A DNA stretch of 64,000 bases from Pararhodobacter marinus (GTDB taxonomy: Bacteria; Pseudomonadota; Alphaproteobacteria; Rhodobacterales; Rhodobacteraceae). The notes under the pieces are model-generated. The model worked only from the letters and a program-made list of their open reading frames with translations, searched no databases and was not told where the DNA came from. The stretch lies in the NCBI RefSeq assembly GCF_003122215.1, contig NZ_QEYD01000003.1, forward strand, positions 124,001-188,000. The letters run 5' to 3'. Below are positions 27,295 to 35,496 of the stretch, piece by piece. The first letter of the stretch is position 1. Every line of letters starts with the position of its first letter. The position numbers and the translations under genes are program-made.

Positions 27295-28040
27295 GCGCGC
27301 GCTCCCGCCTGTCCGCGCCGGTAATGCGCCTCGATCCAGCCGAAAATCCGGCCCGAGACAAGGGTCATCAGCAGGTAGATCGCGCCCGCGGCCAGGAAGA
27401 AGGTGAAATAGGCCCGCGTCGAGCCCGCCGCCTGGCGGGTTTCCAGCGTCAGTTCGGAGAAGCCGACGATCGCCAGAAGCGCCGTGTCCTTGGTGGCGAT
27501 GAGCCACAGGTTGGACAGCCCCGGCAGCGCGAGCGGCAGCATCGCCGGAAAGGTCACGCGCCGGAAGGTCTGGCTGCGGGTCATGCCATAGGCGCGCGCC
27601 GCTTCCAGCTGTCCCCGTGGCACCGACTGGATCGCGCCGCGCAGCACTTCGGTCGCATAGGCGCCCTGCACCACCCCCAGCACGCCGATCCCGGCGGCCA
27701 GTCCCGAAATCTCGACCGGGCGCTGGCCCAGAAGACGCAGGAACTGGTTCAGAAGGTCGGTGCCCGCGTAATACAGGATCAGGATGAGGATCAGCTCGGG
27801 CACCGCGCGCACGACGGTGGTATAGACCGACAGCAGGTCACGCGTCACGGGACCGCCGCCCAGCTTGCCGAGCGCGCCGAAAATGCCGATCACCGCGCCC
27901 AGCCCGAAGGCCCCCAGCGCGATGATCAGCGAATTGACCGCGCCGCGCAGCAGGTTCGCCCCCCAGCCCGGCGGCTCGAGCGACAGGAGCGTGACCGAGG
28001 CTTCAAGCCCCGGCCACAGCGAGTACAACCCGTCGAGCAA
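27291..28040 (-). CDS. Amino-acid ABC transporter permease (HisQ/ArtQ-type)
   Basis: A 249-residue permease with about five TM helices, partner of the HisM-type subunit. It has LLRGAVNSLIIALGAFGLGA, the family motif VVRAVPELILILILYYAG and the EAA loop GQLEAARAYGMTRSQTFRRV. It starts 4 bp after the binding-protein stop and overlaps the next permease by four bases, so the three are tightly coupled. Sequence alone does not separate arginine, ornithine, lysine or histidine as substrate. Confidence 0.94.
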   Translation of the reverse strand: MLDGLYSLWPGLEASVTLLSLEPPGWGANLLRGAVNSLIIALGAFGLGAVIGIFGALGKLGGGPVTRDLLSVYTTVVRAVPELILILILYYAGTDLLNQFLRLLGQRPVEISGLAAGIGVLGVVQGAYATEVLRGAIQSVPRGQLEAARAYGMTRSQTFRRVTFPAMLPLALPGLSNLWLIATKDTALLAIVGFSELTLETRQAAGSTRAYFTFFLAAGAIYLLMTLVSGRIFGWIEAHYRRGQAGARA

Positions 28041-28043
28041 GGC

Positions 28044-28814
28044 TCAGTTGCCGTAGATCGAGGTCTGGAAATACTCCGACGTGATCTCGTCATAGGTGCC
28101 GTTTTCGAGGATCGCGGCGATACCGGCGTTGAAGCGTTCGCGCAGGTCGTCCTCGCCCTTGCGCAGACCGACCCCGACGCCCGATCCGAGGATCGCCTCG
28201 TCATGGGCGACGGCGCCGACGAGATGGCAGCAGGCGCCGGCCTCGGAATTGAGGAAATCTTCCATCGCGAGGCTGTCGGCCTGCGCGGCGTCGATGCGGC
28301 CCGCGGCCAGATCCTGGTTGGCCTCGTCCTGCGTCTGGTAGGTGCGGATCTCGGTCTCGCCCTCGAAATATTGCTGCGCATAGGTCTGGTGGATGGTCGA
28401 GACCTGCACGCCCAGGATCAGTCCGGCGAGGCCTTCGGGCGTGGGTTCGATCTCGACGCCGTTCTGGGCGACGATGACGGTGGGCGTGTTGTAATAGGGA
28501 TCCGAGAAGTCGATCGTCTGCAGCCGGTCCTCGGTGATCGACATCGACGCCATGATCGCATCGATGCGCCCCGAGACCAGCGCGGGAATGATGCCGTCCC
28601 AGGCGGTCGGCGTGATCTCGCAGGTCATCTCGGCCGCTTCGCAGACCGCGTTGATGATGTCGATTTCCCAGCCCACCCAGTTGCCGGCGGCGTCGGGCGC
28701 GGTGAAGGGCGGATAGGGTTCGGCGGCGATACCCACGCGGACGGTTTCCTGCGCGGTAGCGGCCGAGGCGATCAGCGCGGCGGCGGCGGTGGTGGCGAGG
28801 AAGAAGGTTTTCAT
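28044..28814 (-). CDS. Amino-acid ABC transporter periplasmic binding protein (family 3)
   Basis: A 256-residue binding protein with signal peptide MKTFFLATTAAAALIASAATA (cleavage near residue 21). The mature part follows family 3: VRVGIAAEPYPPFTAPDAAG, GWEIDIINAVC, a DIMAS-type strand (DAIMASMSITEDR) and IDFSDPYYNTPTVIVA. In place of the usual arginine in the GVQ..T loop it reads GVQVSTIHQTYA. The likely ligand is a basic amino acid, inferred from context. The start at 28814 fits the signal peptide; the frame extends 22 codons upstream without similarity. It is the first gene of the importer operon and is divergent from the amidinohydrolase gene. Confidence 0.93.
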   Translation of the reverse strand: MKTFFLATTAAAALIASAATAQETVRVGIAAEPYPPFTAPDAAGNWVGWEIDIINAVCEAAEMTCEITPTAWDGIIPALVSGRIDAIMASMSITEDRLQTIDFSDPYYNTPTVIVAQNGVEIEPTPEGLAGLILGVQVSTIHQTYAQQYFEGETEIRTYQTQDEANQDLAAGRIDAAQADSLAMEDFLNSEAGACCHLVGAVAHDEAILGSGVGVGLRKGEDDLRERFNAGIAAILENGTYDEITSEYFQTSIYGN

Positions 28815-28888
28815 CGTGGCTCCTGTTGATGCGGCGCTGTTGGTCGCGCCCGTGATGAGTTTGTCCTTGTAGAAGGCCAAAGCCTCCG

Positions 28889-28910
28889 TAATTATGCAAG
28901 CGTATAATTA
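28889..28910. promoter_or_regulatory. AT-rich inverted repeat in the divergent arginine-locus promoter region (candidate TetR operator)
   Basis: TAATTAT at 28889-28895 and ATAATTA at 28904-28910 are perfect inverted arms around an 8-nt spacer, in an otherwise GC-rich region. It lies between the divergent binding-protein and amidinohydrolase genes. The right arm contains TATAAT at 28903-28908, a perfect -10 that would start the amidinohydrolase transcript with a very short leader. The TetR-family regulator two genes downstream is the obvious candidate to bind here. Binding is inferred. Confidence 0.55.
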
Positions 28911-28927
28911 GCTGCCCCGGTGAGAAC

Positions 28928-29806
28928 ATGCCCTTTGGTGCCGAAGATCGCTCGAAACCCCTTGCCCGCGTGATGATGCGCGCACCCGGCCCCGCCATGG
29001 CCGCCGCCGATCCGGCAGAATGGCATTACGGCCCGGGCTTCGATCCCCGGCGCGCAGAGGCGCAGCACGCCGACCTTGCGGGCATCGTCGCCGCTTCGGG
29101 CGCGAAAATCCACTGGATTCCGTCACAGGATGACGCGATGTCAGATGCGGTCTTCGTGCAGGACCCGTCCTTTGTCACGGCCAAGGGCGCCGTTGTGCTG
29201 AACATGGGCAAGGTCCTGCGCCGGGGCGAGCCCGACCTGCATGTCGCCGCCTACGAAGCGCTTGGCGTGCCCGTTCTGGGGCGCCTGACGGGTGACGCGA
29301 CGGTCGAATCGGGCGATTGCGTCTGGATCGACGCGACGACGCTGGCGATTGGTCGCGGTGCGCGGTCGAACCAGGCGGGCATCGACGCGGTGCGGGCGAT
29401 CCTGGAACCGCATGGCTATTCCGTCGTGGCCTATGACCTGCCCTACTGGACCGGCCCCGAAGCCTGTCTGCACCTGATGTCGCTGATCTCGCCGCTGGCG
29501 CCGAAGATGGCGCTGATCCATGCGCCGCTTCTGCCCTACGCGATGTGGGCCGACCTGAAGGCGCGCGGCTGGACGCTGCTGCACGCGCCGGAAGACGAAT
29601 TCCTGGCCTCGGGCGGGTTGAGCCTGAACGTGCTGATGCTGAAGCCGCAGGATGTGGTGATGGTCGACGGTTTCCCGAAAACCCGCGCGCTGATGGAAGA
29701 GGCGGGCTGCCGCGTTCAGGTTTTCGAAGGCGACGCGCTGTGCATTGCCTGCGAAGGTGGCCCCACCTGCCTGACGCGGCCCGTACTGCGCGCCGATCCG
29801 GCATGA
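28928..29806 (+). CDS. Dimethylargininase/arginine-deiminase-superfamily amidinohydrolase
   Basis: A 292-residue member of the guanidino-group modifying superfamily (DDAH, arginine deiminase, amidinotransferase). Active-site features are present: FVQDPSFVT, VESGDCVWID, the general-base histidine H182 in CLHLMSLISPL, and the nucleophilic C281 in GGPTCLTRP close to the C-terminus. It should attack a guanidinium carbon of arginine, methylated arginine or a derivative, releasing ammonia or an amine and leaving a ureido or citrulline-type product. The neighbours (basic amino-acid importer, AruH/AruI-like genes) agree with a guanidino substrate. The exact one is unknown. GGTGAG precedes the ATG. 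Confidence 0.82.
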   Translation: MPFGAEDRSKPLARVMMRAPGPAMAAADPAEWHYGPGFDPRRAEAQHADLAGIVAASGAKIHWIPSQDDAMSDAVFVQDPSFVTAKGAVVLNMGKVLRRGEPDLHVAAYEALGVPVLGRLTGDATVESGDCVWIDATTLAIGRGARSNQAGIDAVRAILEPHGYSVVAYDLPYWTGPEACLHLMSLISPLAPKMALIHAPLLPYAMWADLKARGWTLLHAPEDEFLASGGLSLNVLMLKPQDVVMVDGFPKTRALMEEAGCRVQVFEGDALCIACEGGPTCLTRPVLRADPA

Positions 29807-30429
29807 GCGCCCGGCGTCCCTTTCAGCGCGTGGGCGAGGAAACCCGGCGCAGCGCGCTGATCGAGGCGACGCTGGATCTCATTGCCGAGGGCGGCCCGCA
29901 GGCCGCGACCGTGCGCGCCATCGCGACCCGCGCGGGCGTCACGCCGGGACTGATCCGGCATTACTTCGCCACCAAGGAAGAGCTGGTCGCCGCCGCGCAT
30001 GAGACGCTGATGACCGGCCTGACCGAGGCCAGCATGGGAAGCGCGGATGCCCTGCCCGACGACCCGGTGGCGCGGCTGTCGGTGTTCATCGGCAATGCCG
30101 TGTCGCCGCCGGTGACGGACCCGCGCGCGGTGGCCCTGTGGGCTGCCTCGATGCAGCTGGTGCCGCGCGACGCGGCGATGCGGGCGGTGCATCTGTCCAC
30201 CTATCTGGGCTTTCGCGACCGGCTGGAAGCGATGATCGCCGACGCGCTGCGCAGCGCCGGACGCGACACCGACGAGAGCAGAAGCCTTGCCATTGCCGGC
30301 AACGCGCTGCTCGACGGGCTATGGGTCGAAGCCGGCGCCCTGCCCGACCAGTTTGCCCCGGGCGAGCTGCGATCCATCGCGATCAAGGCTTTCTCGCGGC
30401 TTCTCTCACTCGATCTGCCAGAGGTTTGA
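29803..30429 (+). CDS. TetR-family transcriptional regulator (BetI-like)
   Basis: A 208-residue regulator. The N-terminal helix-turn-helix has ALIEATLDLIAEGGPQAATV and RAIATRAGVTPGLIRHYFAT, KEELVAAAHETL, the standard TetR DNA-binding layout. The C-terminal ligand domain resembles BetI-type regulators (DPRAVALWAASMQLV, LSTYLGFRDRLEAM). The ATG overlaps the amidinohydrolase stop (ATGA), so it is embedded in the arginine operon. It probably represses this operon and the divergent importer through the AT-rich inverted repeat at 28889-28910, with a pathway intermediate as inducer. This is inference from position. Confidence 0.9.
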   Translation: MSARRPFQRVGEETRRSALIEATLDLIAEGGPQAATVRAIATRAGVTPGLIRHYFATKEELVAAAHETLMTGLTEASMGSADALPDDPVARLSVFIGNAVSPPVTDPRAVALWAASMQLVPRDAAMRAVHLSTYLGFRDRLEAMIADALRSAGRDTDESRSLAIAGNALLDGLWVEAGALPDQFAPGELRSIAIKAFSRLLSLDLPEV

Positions 30430-30430
30430 C

Positions 30431-31609
30431 ATGAAATACGCTGCGGTCACCGAACAGCTTGCCGGGCTGGGATCGGACAAATGGGTTCTCAGCGCCGCCG
30501 CCTCGGCGCGCCTGCGCGCGGGTGCCAAGGTCATCAACCTGACCATCGGCGAGCCCGATGTGGAGACCCCCGAGGCGCTGATCGAAAGCGCCTGCGCCGC
30601 GATGCGGGCCGGTCGCACGGGCTATTCCAACGGGCGGGGCGAGACTGCGCTGCTTGACGCTCTGTCCGCGCGCTACAGCGCCAGGCTGGGCCGCGATATC
30701 GGGCATGACCGTTTCCTGTGCCTGCCGGGCACGCAGACCTCGCTTTATCTGGTGTTCCGCAGCCTGTGCGAAGCGGGCTGCGAGGTTCTGGTGGGCGATC
30801 CGATGTACGCGACCTATGAGGGGCTGATCCGGTCCTCGGGCGCGGTGCCGGTCCCTGTGGCGCTGGACCCGGAAAACGGCTTCCGGCTGCGGGCCGCCGA
30901 TGTCGCGGCCAGGATCACGCCGAAAAGCCGGGTGCTCTTTCTCAACACGCCGCACAATCCGACCGGCGCGATCCTGTCGCCCGAGGACCTGTCGGCGCTG
31001 GGAGAGCTGGCCGAACAGCACGATCTTTGGATCGTCTCGGACGAGGTGTATGGCGATCTGACGCATGAGGGGCGGCCCTTTACCTCGGCACTGGCCGATC
31101 CGGCCTTCGAGCATCGCACCATCGTCACCGCGTCGATCTCCAAGAGCCACGCGGCGCCTGGCTTCCGTTCGGGCTGGGCCTGCGGGCCGGCCGAGTTCAC
31201 CGCGCGCGCGCTGCCGCTGTCGGAAACCATGCTGTTCGGCTCGCAACCCTTCATCGCCGACATGACCGCGCTGGCGCTGACATCGGAGCCGGTTCTGGCG
31301 CAGGGGATGGCGGCGCGGATGGCCCGCCGCGCCCGCATCCTGAAAGAACGTCTGGACGGCGTGGCCGGGCTGAAAGTGCATTGCCCCGAGGCCGGGATGT
31401 TCGCCCTGATCGACATCCGCGCCCTGTCGAACGATTCGCAATCCTTCGCGCTGGACCTTCTGGCCGAGACCGACGTCGCGATGATGCCGGGCGCCTCTTT
31501 CGGCGCGGCGCTGGAAGGCTGGCTGCGCGTGGCGCTGAATGCGTCCGATGCGGACACCGAGGAGGCTTGCGCCCGCATTGCTGCTTATGCAATGCAGAAG
31601 GCAGCATGA
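30431..31609 (+). CDS. PLP-dependent aminotransferase, AruH-like (arginine:pyruvate transaminase candidate)
   Basis: A 392-residue fold-type I class I/II aminotransferase. It has INLTIGEPDVETPEALIESA, YSNGRGETALLDALSARY, FLNTPHNPTGAILSPEDL, the PLP lysine K238 in ASISKSHAAPGFRSGW, and a C-terminal GWLRVALN strand. The next gene encodes a 5-guanidino-2-oxopentanoate decarboxylase-type enzyme. AruH and AruI form exactly this pair in the Pseudomonas arginine transaminase pathway, so the enzyme most likely transfers the alpha-amino group of L-arginine to pyruvate. Without the neighbour it would be only a generic aminotransferase. It starts just after the tetR stop. Confidence 0.85.
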   Translation: MKYAAVTEQLAGLGSDKWVLSAAASARLRAGAKVINLTIGEPDVETPEALIESACAAMRAGRTGYSNGRGETALLDALSARYSARLGRDIGHDRFLCLPGTQTSLYLVFRSLCEAGCEVLVGDPMYATYEGLIRSSGAVPVPVALDPENGFRLRAADVAARITPKSRVLFLNTPHNPTGAILSPEDLSALGELAEQHDLWIVSDEVYGDLTHEGRPFTSALADPAFEHRTIVTASISKSHAAPGFRSGWACGPAEFTARALPLSETMLFGSQPFIADMTALALTSEPVLAQGMAARMARRARILKERLDGVAGLKVHCPEAGMFALIDIRALSNDSQSFALDLLAETDVAMMPGASFGAALEGWLRVALNASDADTEEACARIAAYAMQKAA

Positions 31610-33159
31610 AGACTGTCGCACAAACCCTTGTTGACTGGCTGAAAACGGAAGGCGTCGAGGTGATCTTCGGGATCCCCGGCGTCCACACGATCGAATTGTA
31701 CCGCGCGCTTCCCGGCGCCGGGATCCGCCACGTCACCCCCCGGCACGAAGCCAGCGCCGGTTTCATGGCGGACGGCTATGCCCGCGTATCGGGACATTTC
31801 GGCGTCGCGCTGGTCATCACCGGCCCCGGCGTCACCAATGCCCTGACGCCGATGGCGCAGGCCCGCGCGGATTCGGTGCCCGTGCTGGTCATCTCGGGCG
31901 TCAATCGCCGCGAGACACTGGGCAAGGGGCTGGGTCATCTGCACGAATTGCCCGATCAGCGCGCCGTGACCCGCGTCGTGGGACCCGCGCTGCATCTGGA
32001 AGACCCGCACGCCCTGCCCGGGATGCTGGCCCATGCGGGCCGCGCGTTGACCACCGGGCGGCGCGGTCCGGTCCATGTGGAAATCCCGCTTGACCTGATG
32101 AACGTCCCTTCGCCGCCTGCCGTGGCGCTGGCCAAGCCCGGCGCGCCGCAGCCCGATCCGGCCAAGGCCAAGGCCCGGCTGCGCCTGTCGCGCAAGCCTC
32201 TGATTCTGGCTGGGGGCGGGTGTCGCGATGCGGGCCCCGAACTGAAGGCGCTGGCCGAGGCGATGGGCGCGCCCGTGGTGCTGACGACCAATGCGCGCGG
32301 GCTGATGCATGACCACCCGCTCGCGGTGCCCGCCTCGCCCAGCCTCGATCCGGTGCGCGACCTGATCCGCGACTCGGACCAGCTTTTGGTGGTGGGGTCC
32401 GAACTGGGGCCGACCGATTATGACATGTTCGTGAACGGACAGCTTCCGGCTTTGTCGGGAATGATCCGCATCGATATCGACGGCGCACAATTGGCGCGAC
32501 ATTTCTCGGCGCTCACGCTGCAGGCCGATGCGAAGGAAATCCTGCCCAAGCTGCACCCGCTGGCCCCGGCGCCCGATGGCCCCGCCCGCGCCGCTGCCGC
32601 GCGCCAGGCCGCTTTCGCGTCGCTGACGCCGGACTACCAGGACGAGGTCCGGCTTCTGTCGGCGCTGCGCGATGCCGTGCCGAACGCGATCTTCGTGGGC
32701 GATTCCACGCAGATCGCCTATGCGGGTAACCTTTTCTACAGCCATGACCGCCCGAATGGCTGGTTCAACGCCGCCACCGGTTACGGTGCCCTGGGCTACG
32801 GGATCGGTGCCGCCGTGGGCGCTGCACTGGCCGATCCGACAGCGCGCGTCGTGTGCCTGACCGGCGATGGCGGGCTGATGTTCCATCCCGGCGAATTGCG
32901 CACCGCGCATGACGAGGATCTGGATGTCACCTTCGTCGTGTTCAACAACGAAGGCTATGGCGAGATCGCGATGGCGATGAAGGATGCCGGCGCCGACGTG
33001 ATCGGTTGCACCCCCTCCGCCCCCGATATGCGCGCCCTGGCCGAAGCGATGGGGCTGCCCTATGCCCGGGCGACCGACAGCGACCTGCCGCTGATCGTGG
33101 CCAGTGGAAAAGGTCCACGACTTGTCGAAGTGAAGCGCAAACCTGTCAGTGAATTCTGA
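31606..33159 (+). CDS. Thiamine-diphosphate enzyme, AruI-like 5-guanidino-2-oxopentanoate decarboxylase
   Basis: A 517-residue ThDP-dependent enzyme of the acetolactate synthase/decarboxylase superfamily. The cofactor-activating glutamate is E48 in TPRHEASAGFMADGYAR. The ThDP/Mg motif begins near residue 419 (GDGGLMFHPGELRTAHDEDL, then FNNEGYG). The middle FAD-like domain is vestigial. It would decarboxylate 2-oxoarginine to 4-guanidinobutanal, the step after AruH. The ATG overlaps the aminotransferase stop by four bases. The following steps (aldehyde dehydrogenase, guanidinobutyrase) are not in the window. Another 2-oxo acid substrate is possible. Confidence 0.85.
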   Translation: MKTVAQTLVDWLKTEGVEVIFGIPGVHTIELYRALPGAGIRHVTPRHEASAGFMADGYARVSGHFGVALVITGPGVTNALTPMAQARADSVPVLVISGVNRRETLGKGLGHLHELPDQRAVTRVVGPALHLEDPHALPGMLAHAGRALTTGRRGPVHVEIPLDLMNVPSPPAVALAKPGAPQPDPAKAKARLRLSRKPLILAGGGCRDAGPELKALAEAMGAPVVLTTNARGLMHDHPLAVPASPSLDPVRDLIRDSDQLLVVGSELGPTDYDMFVNGQLPALSGMIRIDIDGAQLARHFSALTLQADAKEILPKLHPLAPAPDGPARAAAARQAAFASLTPDYQDEVRLLSALRDAVPNAIFVGDSTQIAYAGNLFYSHDRPNGWFNAATGYGALGYGIGAAVGAALADPTARVVCLTGDGGLMFHPGELRTAHDEDLDVTFVVFNNEGYGEIAMAMKDAGADVIGCTPSAPDMRALAEAMGLPYARATDSDLPLIVASGKGPRLVEVKRKPVSEF

Positions 33160-33180
33160 GGATTAGGTGAACCCTAATTG

Positions 33181-33200
33181 CCTGACGTTAAAATGTCAGG
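33181..33200 (+). terminator. Hairpin after the arginine operon
   Basis: A 9-bp stem with one G-T pair (33181-33189 and 33192-33200, loop AA) followed by CTTTCATTTC, 21 nt after the decarboxylase stop. A plausible intrinsic terminator. Confidence 0.6.
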
Positions 33201-33227
33201 CTTTCATTTCCACCCGGAAAGCAAAGA

Positions 33228-33260
33228 AAAACGCCTCGCGGAAACTCCGCGAGGCGTTTT
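33228..33260. terminator. Bidirectional intrinsic terminator between the arginine operon and clpX
   Basis: A perfect 14-nt inverted repeat (33228-33241 and 33247-33260, loop AAACT). The GC stem is flanked by AAAA and TTTT, working as a U-tract terminator on either strand. It lies 22 nt past the clpX stop. Confidence 0.9.
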
Positions 33261-33282
33261 CTGTTCCGGTCCTGCGAACGGA

Positions 33283-34566
33283 TCAGCCGGCCGAGGACGA
33301 CGCGTTCTGTGACGGCTTGTTCTCGGTGAAGATCAGAAGCGGACGCGCGCCCGAAGTCACGGCCTCTTCGTTGACGACGACCTCTTCGACATTCTCCATG
33401 CCCGGCAGTTCGAACATCGTGTCGAGCAGGATGTCCTCCATGATCGAGCGCAGGCCGCGCGCCCCGGTCTTGCGGGCGATGGCGCGTTTCGCGATGGCCT
33501 TGAGCGCGTCGTCGGTAAAGGTCAGGTCCGCGCCTTCGATCTCGAACAGGCGTTGATACTGCTTCACCAGCGCGTTCTTCGGCTCGCTCAGGATGGTGAC
33601 AAGCGCATCCTCATCCAGATCGGTCAGCGTGGCGACCACCGGCAGACGGCCGACGAATTCCGGGATCAGGCCGAATTTCAGCAGATCCTCGGGTTCAAGC
33701 TGCATCAGCGCCTCGCCCACGGTGCGCTTGGATTCGTCCTTCACATCGGCGCCGAAGCCGATCGCCGTGCCCTTGTTGCGCTGCGCGATGATCCGGTCGA
33801 GACCGGCGAAAGCGCCGCCGCAGATGAACAGGATGTTGGTCGTATCCACCTGCAGGAATTCCTGCTGCGGATGCTTGCGCCCGCCCTGCGGCGGAACTGA
33901 GGCCACCGTGCCTTCCATCAGCTTCAGCAGGGCCTGCTGCACCCCCTCGCCCGACACGTCGCGGGTGATCGAGGGATTGTCCGACTTGCGCGTGATCTTG
34001 TCGACCTCGTCGATATAGACGATGCCGCGCTGCGCGCGCTCGACGTTGTATTCGGACGCCTGCAGCAGCTTCAGGATGATGTTCTCGACATCCTCGCCCA
34101 CGTAGCCGGCTTCCGTCAGCGTGGTCGCGTCGGCCATGGTGAACGGCACATCCAGAATGCGCGCCAGCGTCTGCGCCAGCAGCGTCTTGCCGCAGCCGGT
34201 CGGACCGATCAGCAGGATGTTCGACTTCGACAATTCGATTTCGCCGGCCTTGCCGGCTTTGCCCGAATAGCCAAGACGCTTGTAGTGGTTGTGGACCGCG
34301 ACCGAGAGCACGCGCTTGGCACGCTCCTGTCCGATCACGTAATCGTCCAGCACCGCGCAGATATCGGCCGGGGTCGGCACGCCGTCCGTGGTCTTGAACC
34401 CGGTGCCCTTGGTTTCCTCGCGGATGATATCCATGCACAATTCGACGCATTCATCGCAGATGAAGACGGTCGGACCGGCGATCAGTTTTCGGACCTCGTG
34501 CTGGCTCTTGCCGCAAAAGGAACAATACAGCGTATTCTTGCTGTCATTACCGGAGGAATGAGCCAT
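33283..34566 (-). CDS. clpX: ATP-dependent Clp protease ATP-binding subunit ClpX
   Basis: A 427-residue AAA+ unfoldase that feeds tagged proteins to ClpP. It has the N-terminal zinc-binding domain ([12 protein letters not shown] with CDECVELC), Walker [13 protein letters not shown], Walker [11 protein letters not shown], the pore loop GYVGEDVE and the IGF-type ClpP-binding loop [11 protein letters not shown] 34566 is used; seven upstream codons in frame are not conserved. It follows clpP by about 140 bp on the same strand and ends at a strong terminator. Confidence 0.98.
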   Translation of the reverse strand: MAHSSGNDSKNTLYCSFCGKSQHEVRKLIAGPTVFICDECVELCMDIIREETKGTGFKTTDGVPTPADICAVLDDYVIGQERAKRVLSVAVHNHYKRLGYSGKAGKAGEIELSKSNILLIGPTGCGKTLLAQTLARILDVPFTMADATTLTEAGYVGEDVENIILKLLQASEYNVERAQRGIVYIDEVDKITRKSDNPSITRDVSGEGVQQALLKLMEGTVASVPPQGGRKHPQQEFLQVDTTNILFICGGAFAGLDRIIAQRNKGTAIGFGADVKDESKRTVGEALMQLEPEDLLKFGLIPEFVGRLPVVATLTDLDEDALVTILSEPKNALVKQYQRLFEIEGADLTFTDDALKAIAKRAIARKTGARGLRSIMEDILLDTMFELPGMENVEEVVVNEEAVTSGARPLLIFTENKPSQNASSSAG

Positions 34567-34706
34567 TCGACACCTCGTGCTCGTCATCGGTTGCGGCCTT
34601 CTGACGGGCCTTTACGTCAAAACTAGGCCAGTGGGCGGGCGGGGACAATGCCAAATTGCCGTCCCGCCCGCGGCCGATCATCACGACCCTACGATCAGGC
34701 CTGCGA

Positions 34707-35333
34707 TCACGACTTCTCGGCCGGCGCTTCGCGCGACTCGAGGATTTCGTCGATCAGACCCCAGTCCTTGGCCTCTTCGGGGGTCATGAAGTTGTCGCGC
34801 TCAAGCGCGTCTTCGACCTTCTTGTAGGTATTGCCGGTATGTTTGACGTAGATCTCGTTCAGGCGGCGCTTCAGCCGTTCGGTGTTGCGGGCGTGGATCA
34901 GGATATCCGTCGCCTGCCCCTGGTAACCGCCCGAGGGCTGGTGCACCATCACCGAGCTGTTGGGCAGCGAGAAGCGCATGCCCTTTTCGCCGGCGGTCAG
35001 CAACAGCGAGCCCATCGAAGCTGCCTGCCCCACGACCAGCGTGGACACCTTCGGCTTGATGTACTGCATCGTGTCGTAGATCGACAGGCCCGAGGTCACC
35101 ACGCCACCCGGCGAGTTGATGTACATCGAGATTTCCTTCGACGGATTCTCGGCTTCCAGGTGCAGAAGCTGCGCCACGATCAGCGAGGCCATGCCGTCAT
35201 GGACGGGTCCGGTCACGAAGATCACGCGCTCTTTGAGCAGGCGCGAGAAGATGTCGTAGGCACGCTCGCCCCGGCTGGTCTGTTCAACCACCATCGGAAC
35301 GAGGTTCATGTAGGTTTCAATCGGATCACGCAT
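34707..35333 (-). CDS. clpP: ATP-dependent Clp protease proteolytic subunit ClpP
   Basis: A 208-residue serine peptidase that forms tetradecameric barrels. The catalytic serine is S106 in [10 protein letters not shown] and the histidine is H131 in [11 protein letters not shown], with the aspartate near 180. [20 protein letters not shown] is the substrate-binding strand. The N-terminus ([19 protein letters not shown]) is a normal alphaproteobacterial propeptide-like region. It is the first gene of clpP-clpX. Confidence 0.98.
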   Translation of the reverse strand: MRDPIETYMNLVPMVVEQTSRGERAYDIFSRLLKERVIFVTGPVHDGMASLIVAQLLHLEAENPSKEISMYINSPGGVVTSGLSIYDTMQYIKPKVSTLVVGQAASMGSLLLTAGEKGMRFSLPNSSVMVHQPSGGYQGQATDILIHARNTERLKRRLNEIYVKHTGNTYKKVEDALERDNFMTPEEAKDWGLIDEILESREAPAEKS

Positions 35334-35460
35334 CGCTCGGGCCTCGCTGGGGACGTATCAGTCACGGTAGTGAAGAATTCTTGCCCAAGACTTAGCCTTC
35401 CGATCCACCCCCCGCAAGAGGACCCCCGGGAGCAATCTTGAGAGCCCGCTTTGGAGCCAG

Positions 35461-35482
35461 GGCCCCGGACCGCGCCGGGGCC
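35461..35482 (-). terminator. Short GC hairpin downstream of the PaaG-like gene
   Basis: An 8-bp perfect stem (35461-35468 and 35475-35482) lies 14 nt past the minus-strand hydratase stop. There is no T-tract, so it may be a weak or Rho-assisted end. Confidence 0.35.
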
Positions 35483-35496
35483 TGCCGCAGGCGGGG

